DNA of 64,000 nucleotides from Dermatophilus congolensis (GTDB lineage: Bacteria > Actinomycetota > Actinomycetes > Actinomycetales > Dermatophilaceae), in contig NZ_UFYA01000001.1 of NCBI RefSeq assembly GCF_900447215.1, positions 248,001 through 312,000 on the forward strand, read 5' to 3'. Both the position numbers and the translations under genes were made by a program. This document shows, in pieces, positions 28,513 through 39,598 of the stretch. Positions within the stretch are counted from its first letter, which is position 1. Every line of letters begins with the position of its first letter. Below the pieces are notes generated by a model, which was not told the origin of the DNA, ran no database searches, and was given only the letters and a program-made list of their open reading frames with translations.

Positions 28513-29622
28513 ATGACATCGCATTTTCCTTTTGTGCCGAGCGAGTCCGGTAGTGGTCCATATTCGATGAGGAAGCTGCATGATTCGGACAGGCATTTGT
28601 TTGGCAGTGACACCTTCGCTGGGATTCATCCTGAGGTGTTGGAGGCGATTGCCTTGGCTAATGGTGGTCATGTGCGCGCGTATGGGGATGATCCGTATAC
28701 GCGTGCTTTGCAGGATGTGATGAAGCGTCATTTTGGTCCGAGTGCGTTGACGGTGCCGGTATTTAACGGCACTGGTGCGAATGTGGTGGCTTTGGAGCAG
28801 ATGACGCGCCGGTGGGAGTCGGTTGTGTGTGCGCGGACGGCGCATGTGAATACGGATGAGTGTGGGGCTGCGGAGCGGATGTCGGGTATCAAGCTCATTC
28901 CGGTCGATTGTGTAGATGGCAAGTTGACACCGGATGCGATTGATCGGGTTGTCCCGGTGGCGCGGGGTGAACATACGGCGGTGCCTACGTTGGTGACTAT
29001 TTCGCAGGCGACCGAGCTGGGGACTGTTTATTCGGTGGATGAGTTGCGGGCGTTGGTGGAGTACGCGCATGGGATGGGGATGCGGGTGCATGTGGATGGT
29101 TCTCGGATGGCGAATGCGGCGGTCGCGTTGGGTGTTGGGTTGGCTGATTTGACGGTGGAGTTGGGGGTTGATGCTGTTTCGCTTGGTGGCACGAACAGTG
29201 GTCTTGTGGGGGTCGAGGCGCTGGTGGTGCTTGATCCGGTGATTTCGCAGAGTGTGAAGTTCACGCGTAAGTTCACGGGGCAGCTCGGGGCAAAGATGCG
29301 GTTTATGTCGGCTCAGTTGTTGGCTTTGTACGGCGGGGATTTGTGGGTGCGTAACGCCGTTGCTGCCAATGATGCTGCGTCGCGTTTGGCGCAGGGGCTT
29401 GGAGGGATTCCTGGGGTTCGTCTTGTGCATCCGGTGGAGGCGAATACTGTGTTTGCGGTTTTGCCGCGGTTGGTGAATGTGCGGCTACGTCGTCGGTGGG
29501 GGTTCAGTGATTGGGACAGGCAGGCTGGTGTGGTGCGGTTGATGACGAGTTGGGACACGTCTGTGGGGCATGTGGATGCGTTTCTTGAGGATTTGACAGC
29601 GGCGGTGGCAGCTGGCGAATAG
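28513..29622 (+). CDS. Threonine aldolase-like PLP-fold protein (PLP lysine replaced)
   Basis: A 369-residue fold-type I beta-eliminating lyase family protein. Expected landmarks are present: GSDTFAGIHPEVLEAI, FNGTGANVVALEQM, ARTAHVNTDECGA, MRVHVDGSRMANAA (the Asp binding the PLP nitrogen) and QLGAKMRFMSAQ. At the site where relatives carry the Schiff-base lysine (GGTKNG-type), this protein reads GGTNSG: the lysine is Asn228 (AAC at 29194-29196). If the base call is right, normal aldolase activity is doubtful. ATG 28513 is chosen; the ribosome binding site is weak (GTGGGGG). Confidence 0.85.
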   Translation: MTSHFPFVPSESGSGPYSMRKLHDSDRHLFGSDTFAGIHPEVLEAIALANGGHVRAYGDDPYTRALQDVMKRHFGPSALTVPVFNGTGANVVALEQMTRRWESVVCARTAHVNTDECGAAERMSGIKLIPVDCVDGKLTPDAIDRVVPVARGEHTAVPTLVTISQATELGTVYSVDELRALVEYAHGMGMRVHVDGSRMANAAVALGVGLADLTVELGVDAVSLGGTNSGLVGVEALVVLDPVISQSVKFTRKFTGQLGAKMRFMSAQLLALYGGDLWVRNAVAANDAASRLAQGLGGIPGVRLVHPVEANTVFAVLPRLVNVRLRRRWGFSDWDRQAGVVRLMTSWDTSVGHVDAFLEDLTAAVAAGE

Positions 29623-29631
29623 GTGGGGTGT

Positions 29632-30321
29632 TTAGGTGAGGGACCAGTCGATGGGGTGTGCGCCTTGGTGGGCGAGGAGCTCGTTGGTGCGGGAGAAGGG
29701 GCGTGATCCGAAGAATCCGTGTCGTGCCGATAGGGGGGAGGGGTGGGCGCTTTCGACGCGGGGGATGTTGCCTAGGAGGGGCGCGAGGTTGCGTGCGTCG
29801 CGTCCCCACAGTATGGCGACTAGTGGTTGTCCGTGTGTGTGAGAGGCGGCGAGGGCACGTATCGCGGTTTCGGTGATGATTTCCCAGCCTTTGCCGCGGT
29901 GGCTGGCGGGGGCGCCGGGGCGCACGGTCAGGACGCGGTTGAGGAGCATGACGCCTCGGTCTGCCCAGGGGGTGAGATCGCCGTTGCGTGGGGTGGGGAT
30001 GTTGAGGTCTTCGCTGAGTTCTTTGTAGATGTTGGTGAGGCTTCTGGGGATGGGATGTACGTCGGGGGCAACGGAGAAGGATAGGCCGATGGCGTGTCCG
30101 GGGGTGGGGTAGGGGTCTTGTCCCACGATGAGGACGCGGGTGTCATGCAGTGGTCGTTCGAAGGCGCGGAGGATGTGTTTTCCGGCAGGTAAGTAGGTGT
30201 GTCCGGCGGCGAGTTCTTCGCGCAAAAAGGTGCCCATTCGGGTGACTTCGTCTGCGACGGGTGCGAGGGCATTGGCCCAGGTGGGGTGGACGAGCTCGGT
30301 GAGAGGTTTTGGTGCGGACAC
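29632..30321 (-). CDS. ung: Uracil-DNA glycosylase, family 1
   Basis: Removes uracil from DNA in base excision repair. The 229-residue protein has the water-activating motif [12 protein letters not shown], the uracil-stacking and recognition region [16 protein letters not shown], and the DNA-intercalating loop [14 protein letters not shown]. The start is GTG 30321. Its stop lies 9 bp from the convergent upstream gene's stop; I see no clear terminator between them. Confidence 0.95.
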   Translation of the reverse strand: MSAPKPLTELVHPTWANALAPVADEVTRMGTFLREELAAGHTYLPAGKHILRAFERPLHDTRVLIVGQDPYPTPGHAIGLSFSVAPDVHPIPRSLTNIYKELSEDLNIPTPRNGDLTPWADRGVMLLNRVLTVRPGAPASHRGKGWEIITETAIRALAASHTHGQPLVAILWGRDARNLAPLLGNIPRVESAHPSPLSARHGFFGSRPFSRTNELLAHQGAHPIDWSLT

Positions 30322-30467
30322 GGTTTCACCCTATCGACGTGTGTGGGGGTGTTTGTGGCTTTGGTTTTGGGGGTGGCTGGTGGGGTGACTTTGTCGGTGG
30401 GGGCTGCCAGAGTGAGCGCTCGTGCCGGGGGCCGGGTAGGCCCACGGTTTCGCGAAGGAGGGGATCT

Positions 30468-30812
30468 TTGGGCATCATGCTGGGCATGGATGAACGTTGC
30501 GATGGAACGCGTGATGAAGGGTGTTTTGACGGTGAGGTTGACTCTGTTGTGCCGGTGGTGGAGGGGCTGTCCTCGGCGCAGCGGGAGTTGTTGATATTTG
30601 AGCGTCGCTGGTCAGGAGCGGTGGGTTTGGGGGGAAAAGAGCAGGAGATGCGTGCAGTTTTTGGTGTGACGCCGACGCGGTATTACCAGTGGCTGAATGC
30701 TGTCGTGGATTTGCCGGCAGCGATGGAGTTTGACCCTGTTTTGGTCAAGCGGTTGCAGCGGATGAGGCAGGGGCGGGCGCGTTCTCGTGCGGTGCGGCGT
30801 TTGGTGAGTTGA
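30468..30812 (+). CDS. DUF3263-type small DNA-binding-like protein
   Basis: A 114-residue actinobacterial protein with a helix-turn-helix-like core (SSAQRELLIFERRW, then KEQEMRAVFGVTPTRYYQWLNAVVD) and a basic C-terminal tail (RMRQGRARSRAVRRLV). This matches DUF3263, a family commonly adjacent to ung. It probably binds DNA; the regulon is unknown. TTG 30468 sits 4-6 bp after GAAGGAGGGG and is the start I favour; ATG 30477 and ATG 30486 are alternatives. Confidence 0.78.
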   Translation: MGIMLGMDERCDGTRDEGCFDGEVDSVVPVVEGLSSAQRELLIFERRWSGAVGLGGKEQEMRAVFGVTPTRYYQWLNAVVDLPAAMEFDPVLVKRLQRMRQGRARSRAVRRLVS

Positions 30813-30826
30813 GCGTGTTGAGGCGG

Positions 30827-31771
30827 TTATGAGCCGGAGGGGGATAGGGGCGGTAGGCGTCCTTGGCTGCCTGAGAGAGGGGTGGTTGCGGTGAGGGGGA
30901 TCAGGTGTTGTGCGGCTGTGCGTTCGAGGATGGCGCCGATGCTGTCGAGGATGCCGGAGGTTATGCGGCGTCGTTGCCAGTAGAGTGGGACGTCTTGGTT
31001 GTGGGCGGGTAGTTGGATGAGGTGGCCGCGTTCGATGTCGTCGTCAAGCAGGGCTGCGGGCAGGACTCCCCAACCGAGTCCAGCTCGTATGGCGGCAGCG
31101 AATCCTTCGGCTGAAGGGATGACGTGAGCGTGGTGGCGGGTGGTGGGGGTGATTCCTTGGCTTTCGATGACGCGTATTTGGAGGCGGTCGTCGGCGTCGT
31201 AGCGGATGGATGGTGCTGAGTTCCAGTCGAAGCCGTTTCGTGTGGTGTGGCGTTCAACGATGGTTGGGGTGGCTACGGGGATGTAGCGCATGGCTCCTAG
31301 GGGGGTGGTAGAGCAGCCTTGGACGGGGGTGGGGTCGCTGGTGACTGCGCCGAGGGCATCGCCGGTGCGTAGGAGTTCGGAGGTCACTTCTTCGTTGGCG
31401 ATGGTTAGGTGCAGAAGTATGTCCAGGTGGACGATGTCGTGCATGGCTGGGATGAGCCAGGTGGCGAGGGAGTCGGCGTTGACGGCTAGTGATAGTTCGG
31501 TGGGTTTGCCGGTGTCTTCGTGGAGTGTGGCGAGTGCTTCGGCTTCGAGCAGGCGCATTTGGCGGGCGAGGCGGACGAGTACGTGCCCGGCGGGGGTGGC
31601 GGTGCATGGGGTGGATCGGATGATGAGGATGTGGCCGACGTCGGATTCCAGGGCTCGGATGCGCTGGCTGACAGCTGAGGGGGTGATGCCGAGTGTGTGT
31701 GCGGCGGCGTCAAATGCGCCTTCTTCGAGGATGGCGATGAGTGTGTTGAGTCGGTCCAGGTCGAGCCTCAT
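30827..31771 (-). CDS. lysG: LysR-family regulator LysG/ArgP-like
   Basis: A 314-residue LysR-type regulator. The N-terminal helix-turn-helix (LNTLIAILEEGAFDAAAHTLGITPSAVSQRI) is followed by a two-lobed effector-binding domain. It is divergent from lysE, the arrangement known from Corynebacterium, where LysG activates lysine/arginine export when intracellular basic amino acids are high (established). ATG 31771. Its stop is 14 bp from the stop of the convergent DUF3263 gene. Confidence 0.9.
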   Translation of the reverse strand: MRLDLDRLNTLIAILEEGAFDAAAHTLGITPSAVSQRIRALESDVGHILIIRSTPCTATPAGHVLVRLARQMRLLEAEALATLHEDTGKPTELSLAVNADSLATWLIPAMHDIVHLDILLHLTIANEEVTSELLRTGDALGAVTSDPTPVQGCSTTPLGAMRYIPVATPTIVERHTTRNGFDWNSAPSIRYDADDRLQIRVIESQGITPTTRHHAHVIPSAEGFAAAIRAGLGWGVLPAALLDDDIERGHLIQLPAHNQDVPLYWQRRRITSGILDSIGAILERTAAQHLIPLTATTPLSGSQGRLPPLSPSGS

Positions 31772-31783
31772 GAAGTAACTCTA

Positions 31784-31803
31784 AAGTTTCTGAAGAAAAA
31801 CTT
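31784..31803. promoter_or_regulatory. Candidate LysG operator
   Basis: The dyad AAGTTT-N8-AAACTT lies in an AT-rich 69-bp divergent promoter region between lysG and lysE, with the T-N11-A layout expected of LysR-type sites. The role is inferred from position and symmetry. Confidence 0.55.
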
Positions 31804-31840
31804 GTTTTTCTTTATCTCACCTGCTGCATACCTTGGGTTC

Positions 31841-32437
31841 ATGCCGCTTGCTCTTACTGGTTTCTTCACTGGCCTTGCTCTCATCTTGCCTATCGGAGCC
31901 CAGAACGCTTTCTTGTTGCGTACTGGACTGACGCGTCGTCACGTCACGCTTGTGACGGTTATTTGCATGGTGTCTGACTCGCTGCTTATTGCTGCGGGAG
32001 TGGCTGGGGTTGGTGCTTTGGTGAGCAGTACCCCGGGGTTGGTGACGGTGGTTACCTGGCTGGGGGCCGCATATTTGGTGGCGTTCGGTGTGCGTTCTCT
32101 GTTGGCAGCGCGTGCTTCTAGTGGCTTGGTTGCTGCTAATGAGGGCGCTCGGGGGGCGATGGCAATGGTGTGGACCACGATGGCTATCTGCTGGCTCAAC
32201 CCGCACGCGTACTTGGACATTCTCATGTTGGGCTCTATTGCTAACGCCCATGGGGCCGAGGGTAAGTGGCTGTTCGGGGTAGGTGCGATTGTGGCGAGCG
32301 TTTTTTGGTTTGCTGTGTTGGGCTACGGGGCTCAGATGCTGGGGCGCTATGCCCATAATCGGCGCTTGTGGCAGATGATTGACGTTGCTATCGGTGTGCT
32401 CATGATTGGGCTGGGTGTGCGCTTGGTGTTGGGGTGA
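31841..32437 (+). CDS. lysE: Basic amino acid exporter LysE
   Basis: A 198-residue inner-membrane exporter for L-lysine and L-arginine, with about six hydrophobic helices. The family signature GLALILPIGAQNAFLLRTGL is near the N-terminus, and CWLNPHAYLD is in the fourth helix. ATG 31841 gives the canonical N-terminus; the frame is open further upstream through the lysG operator but is not family-like. Control by the divergent LysG is likely. Confidence 0.93.
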   Translation: MPLALTGFFTGLALILPIGAQNAFLLRTGLTRRHVTLVTVICMVSDSLLIAAGVAGVGALVSSTPGLVTVVTWLGAAYLVAFGVRSLLAARASSGLVAANEGARGAMAMVWTTMAICWLNPHAYLDILMLGSIANAHGAEGKWLFGVGAIVASVFWFAVLGYGAQMLGRYAHNRRLWQMIDVAIGVLMIGLGVRLVLG

Positions 32438-32500
32438 GGGATGAGCGGCGGTGGAGTCGCTAGTTAAGGCTGGCGGCGCGTTTTTTATCGACGTTCACCG

Positions 32501-32527
32501 TTTGCACTCGCAGGGGTCGAGTGCTAA
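32501..32527. promoter_or_regulatory. CIRCE element 1 (HrcA operator)
   Basis: TTTGCACTC-N9-GAGTGCTAA, one mismatch from the consensus TTAGCACTC-N9-GAGTGCTAA. It lies about 240 bp upstream of the groEL start. Confidence 0.88.
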
Positions 32528-32535
32528 TCATGGAG

Positions 32536-34375
<1,840 letters not shown>

Positions 34376-34425
34376 TCCCACCAACCCAATCGTGTCGTGA
34401 GGTCTTAGCCCCGCGCTAGACCCAA

Positions 34426-34476
34426 GTGACATGGCTGGGGCCCATACCTTGTAGGTATGGGCCCCAGCCATGTCAC
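34426..34476. terminator. Strong hairpin terminator after groEL
   Basis: A perfect 23-bp stem (34426-34448 and 34454-34476) with a 5-nt loop TTGTA, between groEL and the convergent transporter gene. Confidence 0.88.
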
Positions 34477-34483
34477 GGACACA

Positions 34484-35761
34484 TTAAAAGGTGCTGTTCG
34501 CATGCACTTTCGGTGGCTTGGTGAGGAAAGGAATCACCGCACCGACAAGAGCGATCACACCGATGACGGTGTAGCCGAGCATGTAGTTTTTCTCCGCGTC
34601 ACCACCGATGAGTGCCGAAGAAAGCAACGGGCCACCGACTCCGCCCAAAGACCACGCGACAAGCATGAGCCCGTAAATACTGCCGCTGTGCGTGAGGCCG
34701 AAGAACTTACCTGCAGTAGAGGGCATAGCTCCGAAACCACCGCCGTAGCAGGTGTAGATAATGGCAGCCAACACGGCGAAAGCAGCTGCTGAAGTGCCCA
34801 GGTGAGGCATCAGAATCAAACAAATTCCCTGCAGCGCGAGAATGCCGACAAAAGCGTTCATCTTGCCCACACGGTCTGACAGCGCAGCCCAAAGAATGCG
34901 GCCAGCCCCATTGAAAAGCCCCATGATTCCAACCAGGGCTGCTGCTGCGGCGGCACTGTAACCGGCAATGTTTGCTGCTGCTGCGGCCGCACCTGAAACC
35001 AACGTGATTCCTGCAGTGGTCGACAAAGTCAAGATAAGTGTCAGTAGATACCACTGGGGTGTAGAGAGCGCCTCTTTAACGGTGAAATCACGTGCAGTGG
35101 AGTTCGTGGTTTCGTTACTTGGAGCAGGCATTCCAGCAGGACGCCATCCGCTGGGAGGGTTAACGAAAGTTAGCGACCCCAAGACACCAAAAATCAGATA
35201 AGCAATCCCCAGCGGTAGGAAAGGCGCTGTGGGATGAACCGGATCACTCTCGATGAGCATTTGCGCCACCGGTGAGGTGATAACAGCACCAAAACCGAAC
35301 CCAGCAACAGCTAAACCAGTGATAAGACCGGCCTTATCAGGGAACCATTTCTGCAGTAGAGCGATAGGGACGATATATGCCATGCCCAGGCCAAGCCCAG
35401 AAATGAGACCGTATCCGATCAGAAGGAGCCATAGGTCACCGGGGGTGGTCGCGAATGAGCTGATGATGATCCCAATGGCGTAGAGAACAACGCCCACCAC
35501 AGCGACGATGCGGGGGCCGCGGGCGTCTTGGATGCGCCCGCCAACGAAGGTGCCGATGAAGATCATTCCGAGCGCCAACTCGAAAGGAAGCGCTGCCTGC
35601 ACTGCAGACAGGTGCATAGCAGATGGCCCAGCTTGAAGAGCTTTACCGAATGTGCTCCAGGCGTAGATAGCTCCGAGAGCAAGCTGAACGAGAATGCCAC
35701 CGGCGAGAATGATCCACCGGTTAGAGATGGCGCTCGTGGGTGAAGCGGATGGGGAGGTCAT
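34484..35761 (-). CDS. OFA-family MFS transporter
   Basis: A 425-residue major facilitator with twelve predicted membrane segments. The N-terminal motif RWIILAGGILVQLALGAIYAWSTFG and the loop motif GGRIQDARGPR are characteristic of the oxalate/formate antiporter (OFA) branch. The substrate cannot be read from sequence; a small organic anion is plausible. It stands alone, convergent with groEL. Confidence 0.88.
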   Translation of the reverse strand: MTSPSASPTSAISNRWIILAGGILVQLALGAIYAWSTFGKALQAGPSAMHLSAVQAALPFELALGMIFIGTFVGGRIQDARGPRIVAVVGVVLYAIGIIISSFATTPGDLWLLLIGYGLISGLGLGMAYIVPIALLQKWFPDKAGLITGLAVAGFGFGAVITSPVAQMLIESDPVHPTAPFLPLGIAYLIFGVLGSLTFVNPPSGWRPAGMPAPSNETTNSTARDFTVKEALSTPQWYLLTLILTLSTTAGITLVSGAAAAAANIAGYSAAAAAALVGIMGLFNGAGRILWAALSDRVGKMNAFVGILALQGICLILMPHLGTSAAAFAVLAAIIYTCYGGGFGAMPSTAGKFFGLTHSGSIYGLMLVAWSLGGVGGPLLSSALIGGDAEKNYMLGYTVIGVIALVGAVIPFLTKPPKVHANSTF

Positions 35762-35882
35762 CGGGAAGGGGACTTTCTGTGTGAAAAGAGCTAGTGGTGT
35801 GGTGAGTGTCCTTGGTGTTGCTGGTTGTGTCTTTGCGACGGATCGAACCCTACCCGCGGGTGGGTGGCTGCTAAGGCATAGA

Positions 35883-35920
35883 AAAGGCCGGAAGCCCGCG
35901 TTTTAGGGCTTCCGGCCTTT
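35883..35920 (-). terminator. Terminator of the htrA operon
   Basis: AAAGGCCGGAAGCCC (35883-35897) and its complement (35906-35920) form a 15-bp stem just after the htrA stop; on the minus strand it ends in a short T-run. Confidence 0.85.
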
Positions 35921-35934
35921 AAATGTGAGGTGTC

Positions 35935-37284
35935 TTACCCGTTGTCCTCTGTGTCTTGCGGGCGGCTACCGAGAGTGACCTGAACGTCTTGGCGTTGTTT
36001 TCCGCGCACGATGGTCAGGGTTACTTGTTCGCCTGCTCGGTGGTCGCGCACTTGTGCGACGAGAGCTTCTTTGCCGTCAATCGGGTCGTTGTTGAGTGCG
36101 ACGATAGCGTCGCCGCGGCGGATGCCAGCTTCGGCTGCAGGGCTATTAGGTGTGACTTCAGCAACAAGAGCCGCGGCGCGCTGAGCTTCTCCTTCGGGGA
36201 CGTTTCCGGTCTGGCTGCTGATTCCTACGAAGGCGTGCTGAACGTGGCCGTTTTTGATGAGTTGGGAAGCGATGTTTTTCATGGCATTAACCGGGATGGC
36301 GAAGCCGATGCCGATGTTTCCGCCACCTTGTTGAGTTTGAGCGATAGAAGAGTTAATGCCGATGAGCTGGCCGGATGCGTTGACGAGTGCGCCTCCGGAG
36401 TTACCAGGGTTGATGGCTGCAGATGTCTGAATGGCGTTGGTGATGACGTCTTCAGAGATAGTGGCCTCAGCGTAGTTAGGTTTGCCGCTGGTAATGAGTG
36501 GGCGATCCAGGGCACTGATGATGCCTTCGGTGACGGTGCCGGACAGACCTAGTGGGTTACCGACGGCCATGACTGGCACACCGACTTTGAGTTGGTCAGA
36601 ATCTCCGAGGGTGATGGGGCGTACGTCGGAGGGGACGTCGACCATTTTGAGGGTTGCTAGGTCGGTGCTGGGGTCCGAGCCGACGACGGTTGCTTTGTGA
36701 GTGCGTTTGTCGTTGAGGGTGATGAAAATCTGTCCGCGTCCGTTGACGGCGTCAGCCACGACGTGGTGGTTGGTGACCACGTGGCCCTCTTTGTCCAGGA
36801 TCACTCCTGAGCCTTGAGCGTTTCCTTGATACGCGTTGACGGTGATGGAAACGACACTGGGGGCGACGGCTTCGGCGGTTGCGGTCCAGTCGGGTGCAGA
36901 GCCGGAAGCTTGCTGGATCGGTCCGGGTTGGGCATGGAATTGATCGCTTTGAGCAGGAGGGTTTTTGGTGTTGTCGGCGGTATTGCGTCCGCTGAGGTAA
37001 GTGGGGGCTAGTCCTGCCAAGGCGGCGACGAGCACCACGGCGCCGATACTGATGAAGAGGGTTGCGCGGCGCTTTTTAGCTCGGTTGGTGGCGGCGTCAT
37101 CTTTTTTCTCTGCTGTGTCGTCGCTTTGGTTTGGGTCAGCGCCGGGTGCGTCCCAGTTTTTGGTTGCGCCCATTTTCCACGGCGCTGACGAGGCGTCGGA
37201 GCCGTGCCACGTGGTTCCCGGAGCCTGGTTTGGCCCGGTACTGGGCCCTTCCTGACCGGGGGCGTTGGTGGGTTCGTTAGCCAT
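35935..37284 (-). CDS. Membrane-anchored HtrA/DegP-like serine protease with PDZ domain
   Basis: A 449-residue trypsin-like protease. A cytoplasmic Asp/Asn-rich N-terminus (about 1-75) is followed by one membrane helix (about 77-97), the protease domain with the triad His (VTNHHVV), Asp (STDLATL) and Ser (NPGNSGGAL), and a C-terminal PDZ domain (about 350-440, SPAAEAGIRRGDAIVAL). It resembles mycobacterial PepD, a MprAB target involved in envelope stress. ATG 37284 has GGAGG upstream and overlaps the sensor-kinase stop by 8 bp. Confidence 0.93.
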   Translation of the reverse strand: MANEPTNAPGQEGPSTGPNQAPGTTWHGSDASSAPWKMGATKNWDAPGADPNQSDDTAEKKDDAATNRAKKRRATLFISIGAVVLVAALAGLAPTYLSGRNTADNTKNPPAQSDQFHAQPGPIQQASGSAPDWTATAEAVAPSVVSITVNAYQGNAQGSGVILDKEGHVVTNHHVVADAVNGRGQIFITLNDKRTHKATVVGSDPSTDLATLKMVDVPSDVRPITLGDSDQLKVGVPVMAVGNPLGLSGTVTEGIISALDRPLITSGKPNYAEATISEDVITNAIQTSAAINPGNSGGALVNASGQLIGINSSIAQTQQGGGNIGIGFAIPVNAMKNIASQLIKNGHVQHAFVGISSQTGNVPEGEAQRAAALVAEVTPNSPAAEAGIRRGDAIVALNNDPIDGKEALVAQVRDHRAGEQVTLTIVRGKQRQDVQVTLGSRPQDTEDNG

Positions 37285-38872
37285 CCGTTCCTCCAGTGTT
37301 GTGGCGTCGTGGTGTGAGGAGTCGACGTACAGGGCGTCGAGCCCGTGTGGCAGGTGTTTCAGTTTGTGAGGCTGGGGGCTCTGCCTTTGTGTTGCTATTA
37401 GCTGCAGTAGGAAGCTCAAAGACGAAAGTAGCTCCTCCACCAGGGGTTGGTGCTACACCGACGCGTCCTCCATGGGCTTCAATGAGTCCGGCGACGATAG
37501 CCAGTCCGAGGCCGTATCCGCCGCTGGGTTTACGGCCTCGGGCAGGGTCATTGCGGTAGAAGCGTTCAAAAACTTTGCTGGCGACTTCGGGTTCGATGCC
37601 TGGTCCGTGGTCGCGTACTTCAACGCGAGCTCGTTGTTGATGTATTCCAACGGCTACTTCGATGGGGCTTCCTGCAGGAGTGTGGGAAAGGGCGTTAGCG
37701 ACGAGGTTGGTGACAACCTGGCGCAGGCGTGCTTCATCTCCAACAACTTCGGTGGGCACGATGTCACCGTCATCGATGGACAGGAGACGGATTTCGCGTT
37801 CGCGGTCGCGTGCTCGGGCATCTTGTACGGCGTCAGCAGACAGAACGGTGAGGTCAACGACGCTCATGTTCATGGGGCGGGCGTTGTCGAGTCTGGCGAG
37901 GGTGAGCAGATCGTCGACGAGTCCGGCCATACGTGTGGCTTCATTTTCGATGCGGCTCATGGCGGCTGCTGTTTGCTCAGGAGAAGAGGCAGCGCCTTGG
38001 CGATAAAGCTCTGCGTAGCCGCGGACTGTTGCAAGGGGAGTGCGCAGTTCGTGAGATGCGTCGGTGACGAAACGTCGCATGCGCTGTTCGCCAGCTTCGC
38101 GGATACGGAAGGACTCCTCGATTTGAGCGAGCATCGCGTTGATGGAGCGGGAAAGGCTTTGTACTTCGTCGTGTGCGCGTGTTTCAGGGACGCGGCGTGA
38201 TAGATCGCCTGCCGCGATTGCGGCGGCGGTGTCTTCGATGGTGCGTAGCGGCCGGAAAGCGCGCCGGAACCCTATCCAGCCGATGAAAACGCAGCCTAAA
38301 ACGAGCAGCATGCTGACGGTAAAGGATGCTGCGATGGTTTTGTTGATGGCTTGTTCCACACCGGCCAGGGAGGTAGCCACCGCGTAGGTGCCTGAGGCGT
38401 TGCTCATTTGTCCAGCAACGACGATCCAGGCAGGGCTGGATGCGTTGGGCGAGGAAAGGATGAACGGTTCGGCGGAGCTGACGCGGGCGTCGCGGGTGGT
38501 CAGGCGGGGCATGTCGGGGACGGATTCAGCGTCAATGCCGGAAGGGACCAGGGTCGCTACAGGACGTCCCGCCGTGTTCATAAACGACACGACGTAGGTG
38601 CTAGGTACGTCAATGTCGTTTTTGCGATTCATGTATTGGGGGAGCACGCGTTCAGCCACGGGTGCGGCTGCCGTGCGGAGCTCCTCGACGGTGCGGTCTA
38701 CGAGATAGCGGCGCATGATTGCGCTGGTCGCCAGGCTTGTGAGAGTGAGTGCCACGACGAGGAGTACGACGAGGACGGCGAGGAGCCGCCAGGTGAGCGA
38801 CTTTTCGTGAAGTCGGCCGGTCACCCGGCCCACGGCCGCGGATGAGATGCGCGGGCGTGGCACCCCGATCAT
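37277..38872 (-). CDS. HAMP sensor histidine kinase (MprB-like)
   Basis: A 531-residue sensor kinase. Membrane helix 1 (about 25-50), an extracytoplasmic sensor (about 50-165), membrane helix 2 (SFTVSMLLVLGCVFIGWIGF), HAMP, the HisKA box with the phospho-acceptor His in DASHELRTPL, and HATPase boxes N (NLVANALSH), G1 (DHGPGI) and G2 (YGLGLAIV). ATG 38872 overlaps the response-regulator stop (ATGA). The order regulator-kinase-HtrA mirrors mprA-mprB-pepD of mycobacteria, so an envelope-stress role is likely but inferred. Confidence 0.92.
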   Translation of the reverse strand: MIGVPRPRISSAAVGRVTGRLHEKSLTWRLLAVLVVLLVVALTLTSLATSAIMRRYLVDRTVEELRTAAAPVAERVLPQYMNRKNDIDVPSTYVVSFMNTAGRPVATLVPSGIDAESVPDMPRLTTRDARVSSAEPFILSSPNASSPAWIVVAGQMSNASGTYAVATSLAGVEQAINKTIAASFTVSMLLVLGCVFIGWIGFRRAFRPLRTIEDTAAAIAAGDLSRRVPETRAHDEVQSLSRSINAMLAQIEESFRIREAGEQRMRRFVTDASHELRTPLATVRGYAELYRQGAASSPEQTAAAMSRIENEATRMAGLVDDLLTLARLDNARPMNMSVVDLTVLSADAVQDARARDREREIRLLSIDDGDIVPTEVVGDEARLRQVVTNLVANALSHTPAGSPIEVAVGIHQQRARVEVRDHGPGIEPEVASKVFERFYRNDPARGRKPSGGYGLGLAIVAGLIEAHGGRVGVAPTPGGGATFVFELPTAANSNTKAEPPASQTETPATRARRPVRRLLTPRRHNTGGTDG

Positions 38873-39579
38873 GCTGATTCGGGAGGCAATCGCAGCACGT
38901 ATCCAACGCCGCGGCGTGTGTGGATCAGGTGCGGTTCCTCCGTGTCGATTTTGCGGCGCAGATAGGAAATGTATGACTCGACGATCCCTGCTTCCCCGCG
39001 GAAGTCGTAGTCCCAAACGTGGTCAAGGATTTGCTGTTTGGACAGAACGCGGTTGGGGTTCATGAGGAGGTAACGGAGCAGTTTGAACTCGGTGGGTGAG
39101 ACGTCTACGACGCGGGTTCCGCGACGTACTTCGTGTGAGTCTTCGTTGAGTTCGAGGTCATGGAAGCGTAGAACGGAGTCGTCACTGATTTCGCCGCGGG
39201 TTCGGCGCAGCACAGCGCGGATGCGGGCCACAACTTCTTCAAGGCTGAAAGGTTTGGTGACGTAGTCGTCGCCGCCGACGGTCAGGCCTTTAACTTTGTC
39301 TTCGACGCTGTCCATGGCGGTGACGAAAACGATCGGCATTTCGCGGCCACGGTCTCGCAGTTTGGAAGTTACAGCGAAGCCGTCCATGTCAGGAAGCATG
39401 ACGTCAAGAACGACAAGATCGGGCTGTTCACGTTCGGCAACTTCGATTGCTTCGTTACCATCGGCGGCGGTGAATACCTCGAAGCCCGCGAACTTGAGTG
39501 AGGTCGCTAGCAATTCACGAATGCTGGGTTCGTCCTCGACAACGAGTAGGCGGGCTTCGGCGGTCACATCTTCGGTCAC
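38869..39579 (-). CDS. OmpR-family response regulator (MprA-like)
   Basis: A 236-residue regulator. The receiver has EDEP, the phospho-acceptor Asp in VVLDVMLPDMDG, and the Lys in VTKPFS; the winged-helix domain ends with HTRRGVGYVLR. The start is GTG 39579, with a second GTG 12 bp inside. First gene of the regulator-kinase-protease operon. Upstream lie two 11-bp tandem repeats suggestive of autoregulation. Confidence 0.92.
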   Translation of the reverse strand: MTEDVTAEARLLVVEDEPSIRELLATSLKFAGFEVFTAADGNEAIEVAEREQPDLVVLDVMLPDMDGFAVTSKLRDRGREMPIVFVTAMDSVEDKVKGLTVGGDDYVTKPFSLEEVVARIRAVLRRTRGEISDDSVLRFHDLELNEDSHEVRRGTRVVDVSPTEFKLLRYLLMNPNRVLSKQQILDHVWDYDFRGEAGIVESYISYLRRKIDTEEPHLIHTRRGVGYVLRLPPESA

Positions 39580-39598
39580 TGTTCCAGAATGCGTGTTT

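Noticed and set aside
28411-29430. 340-codon minus-strand frame opposite the threonine-aldolase-like gene
   Set aside because: Low-complexity His/Arg/Pro composition typical of antisense frames in GC-rich DNA, and the opposite strand carries a clear protein family.
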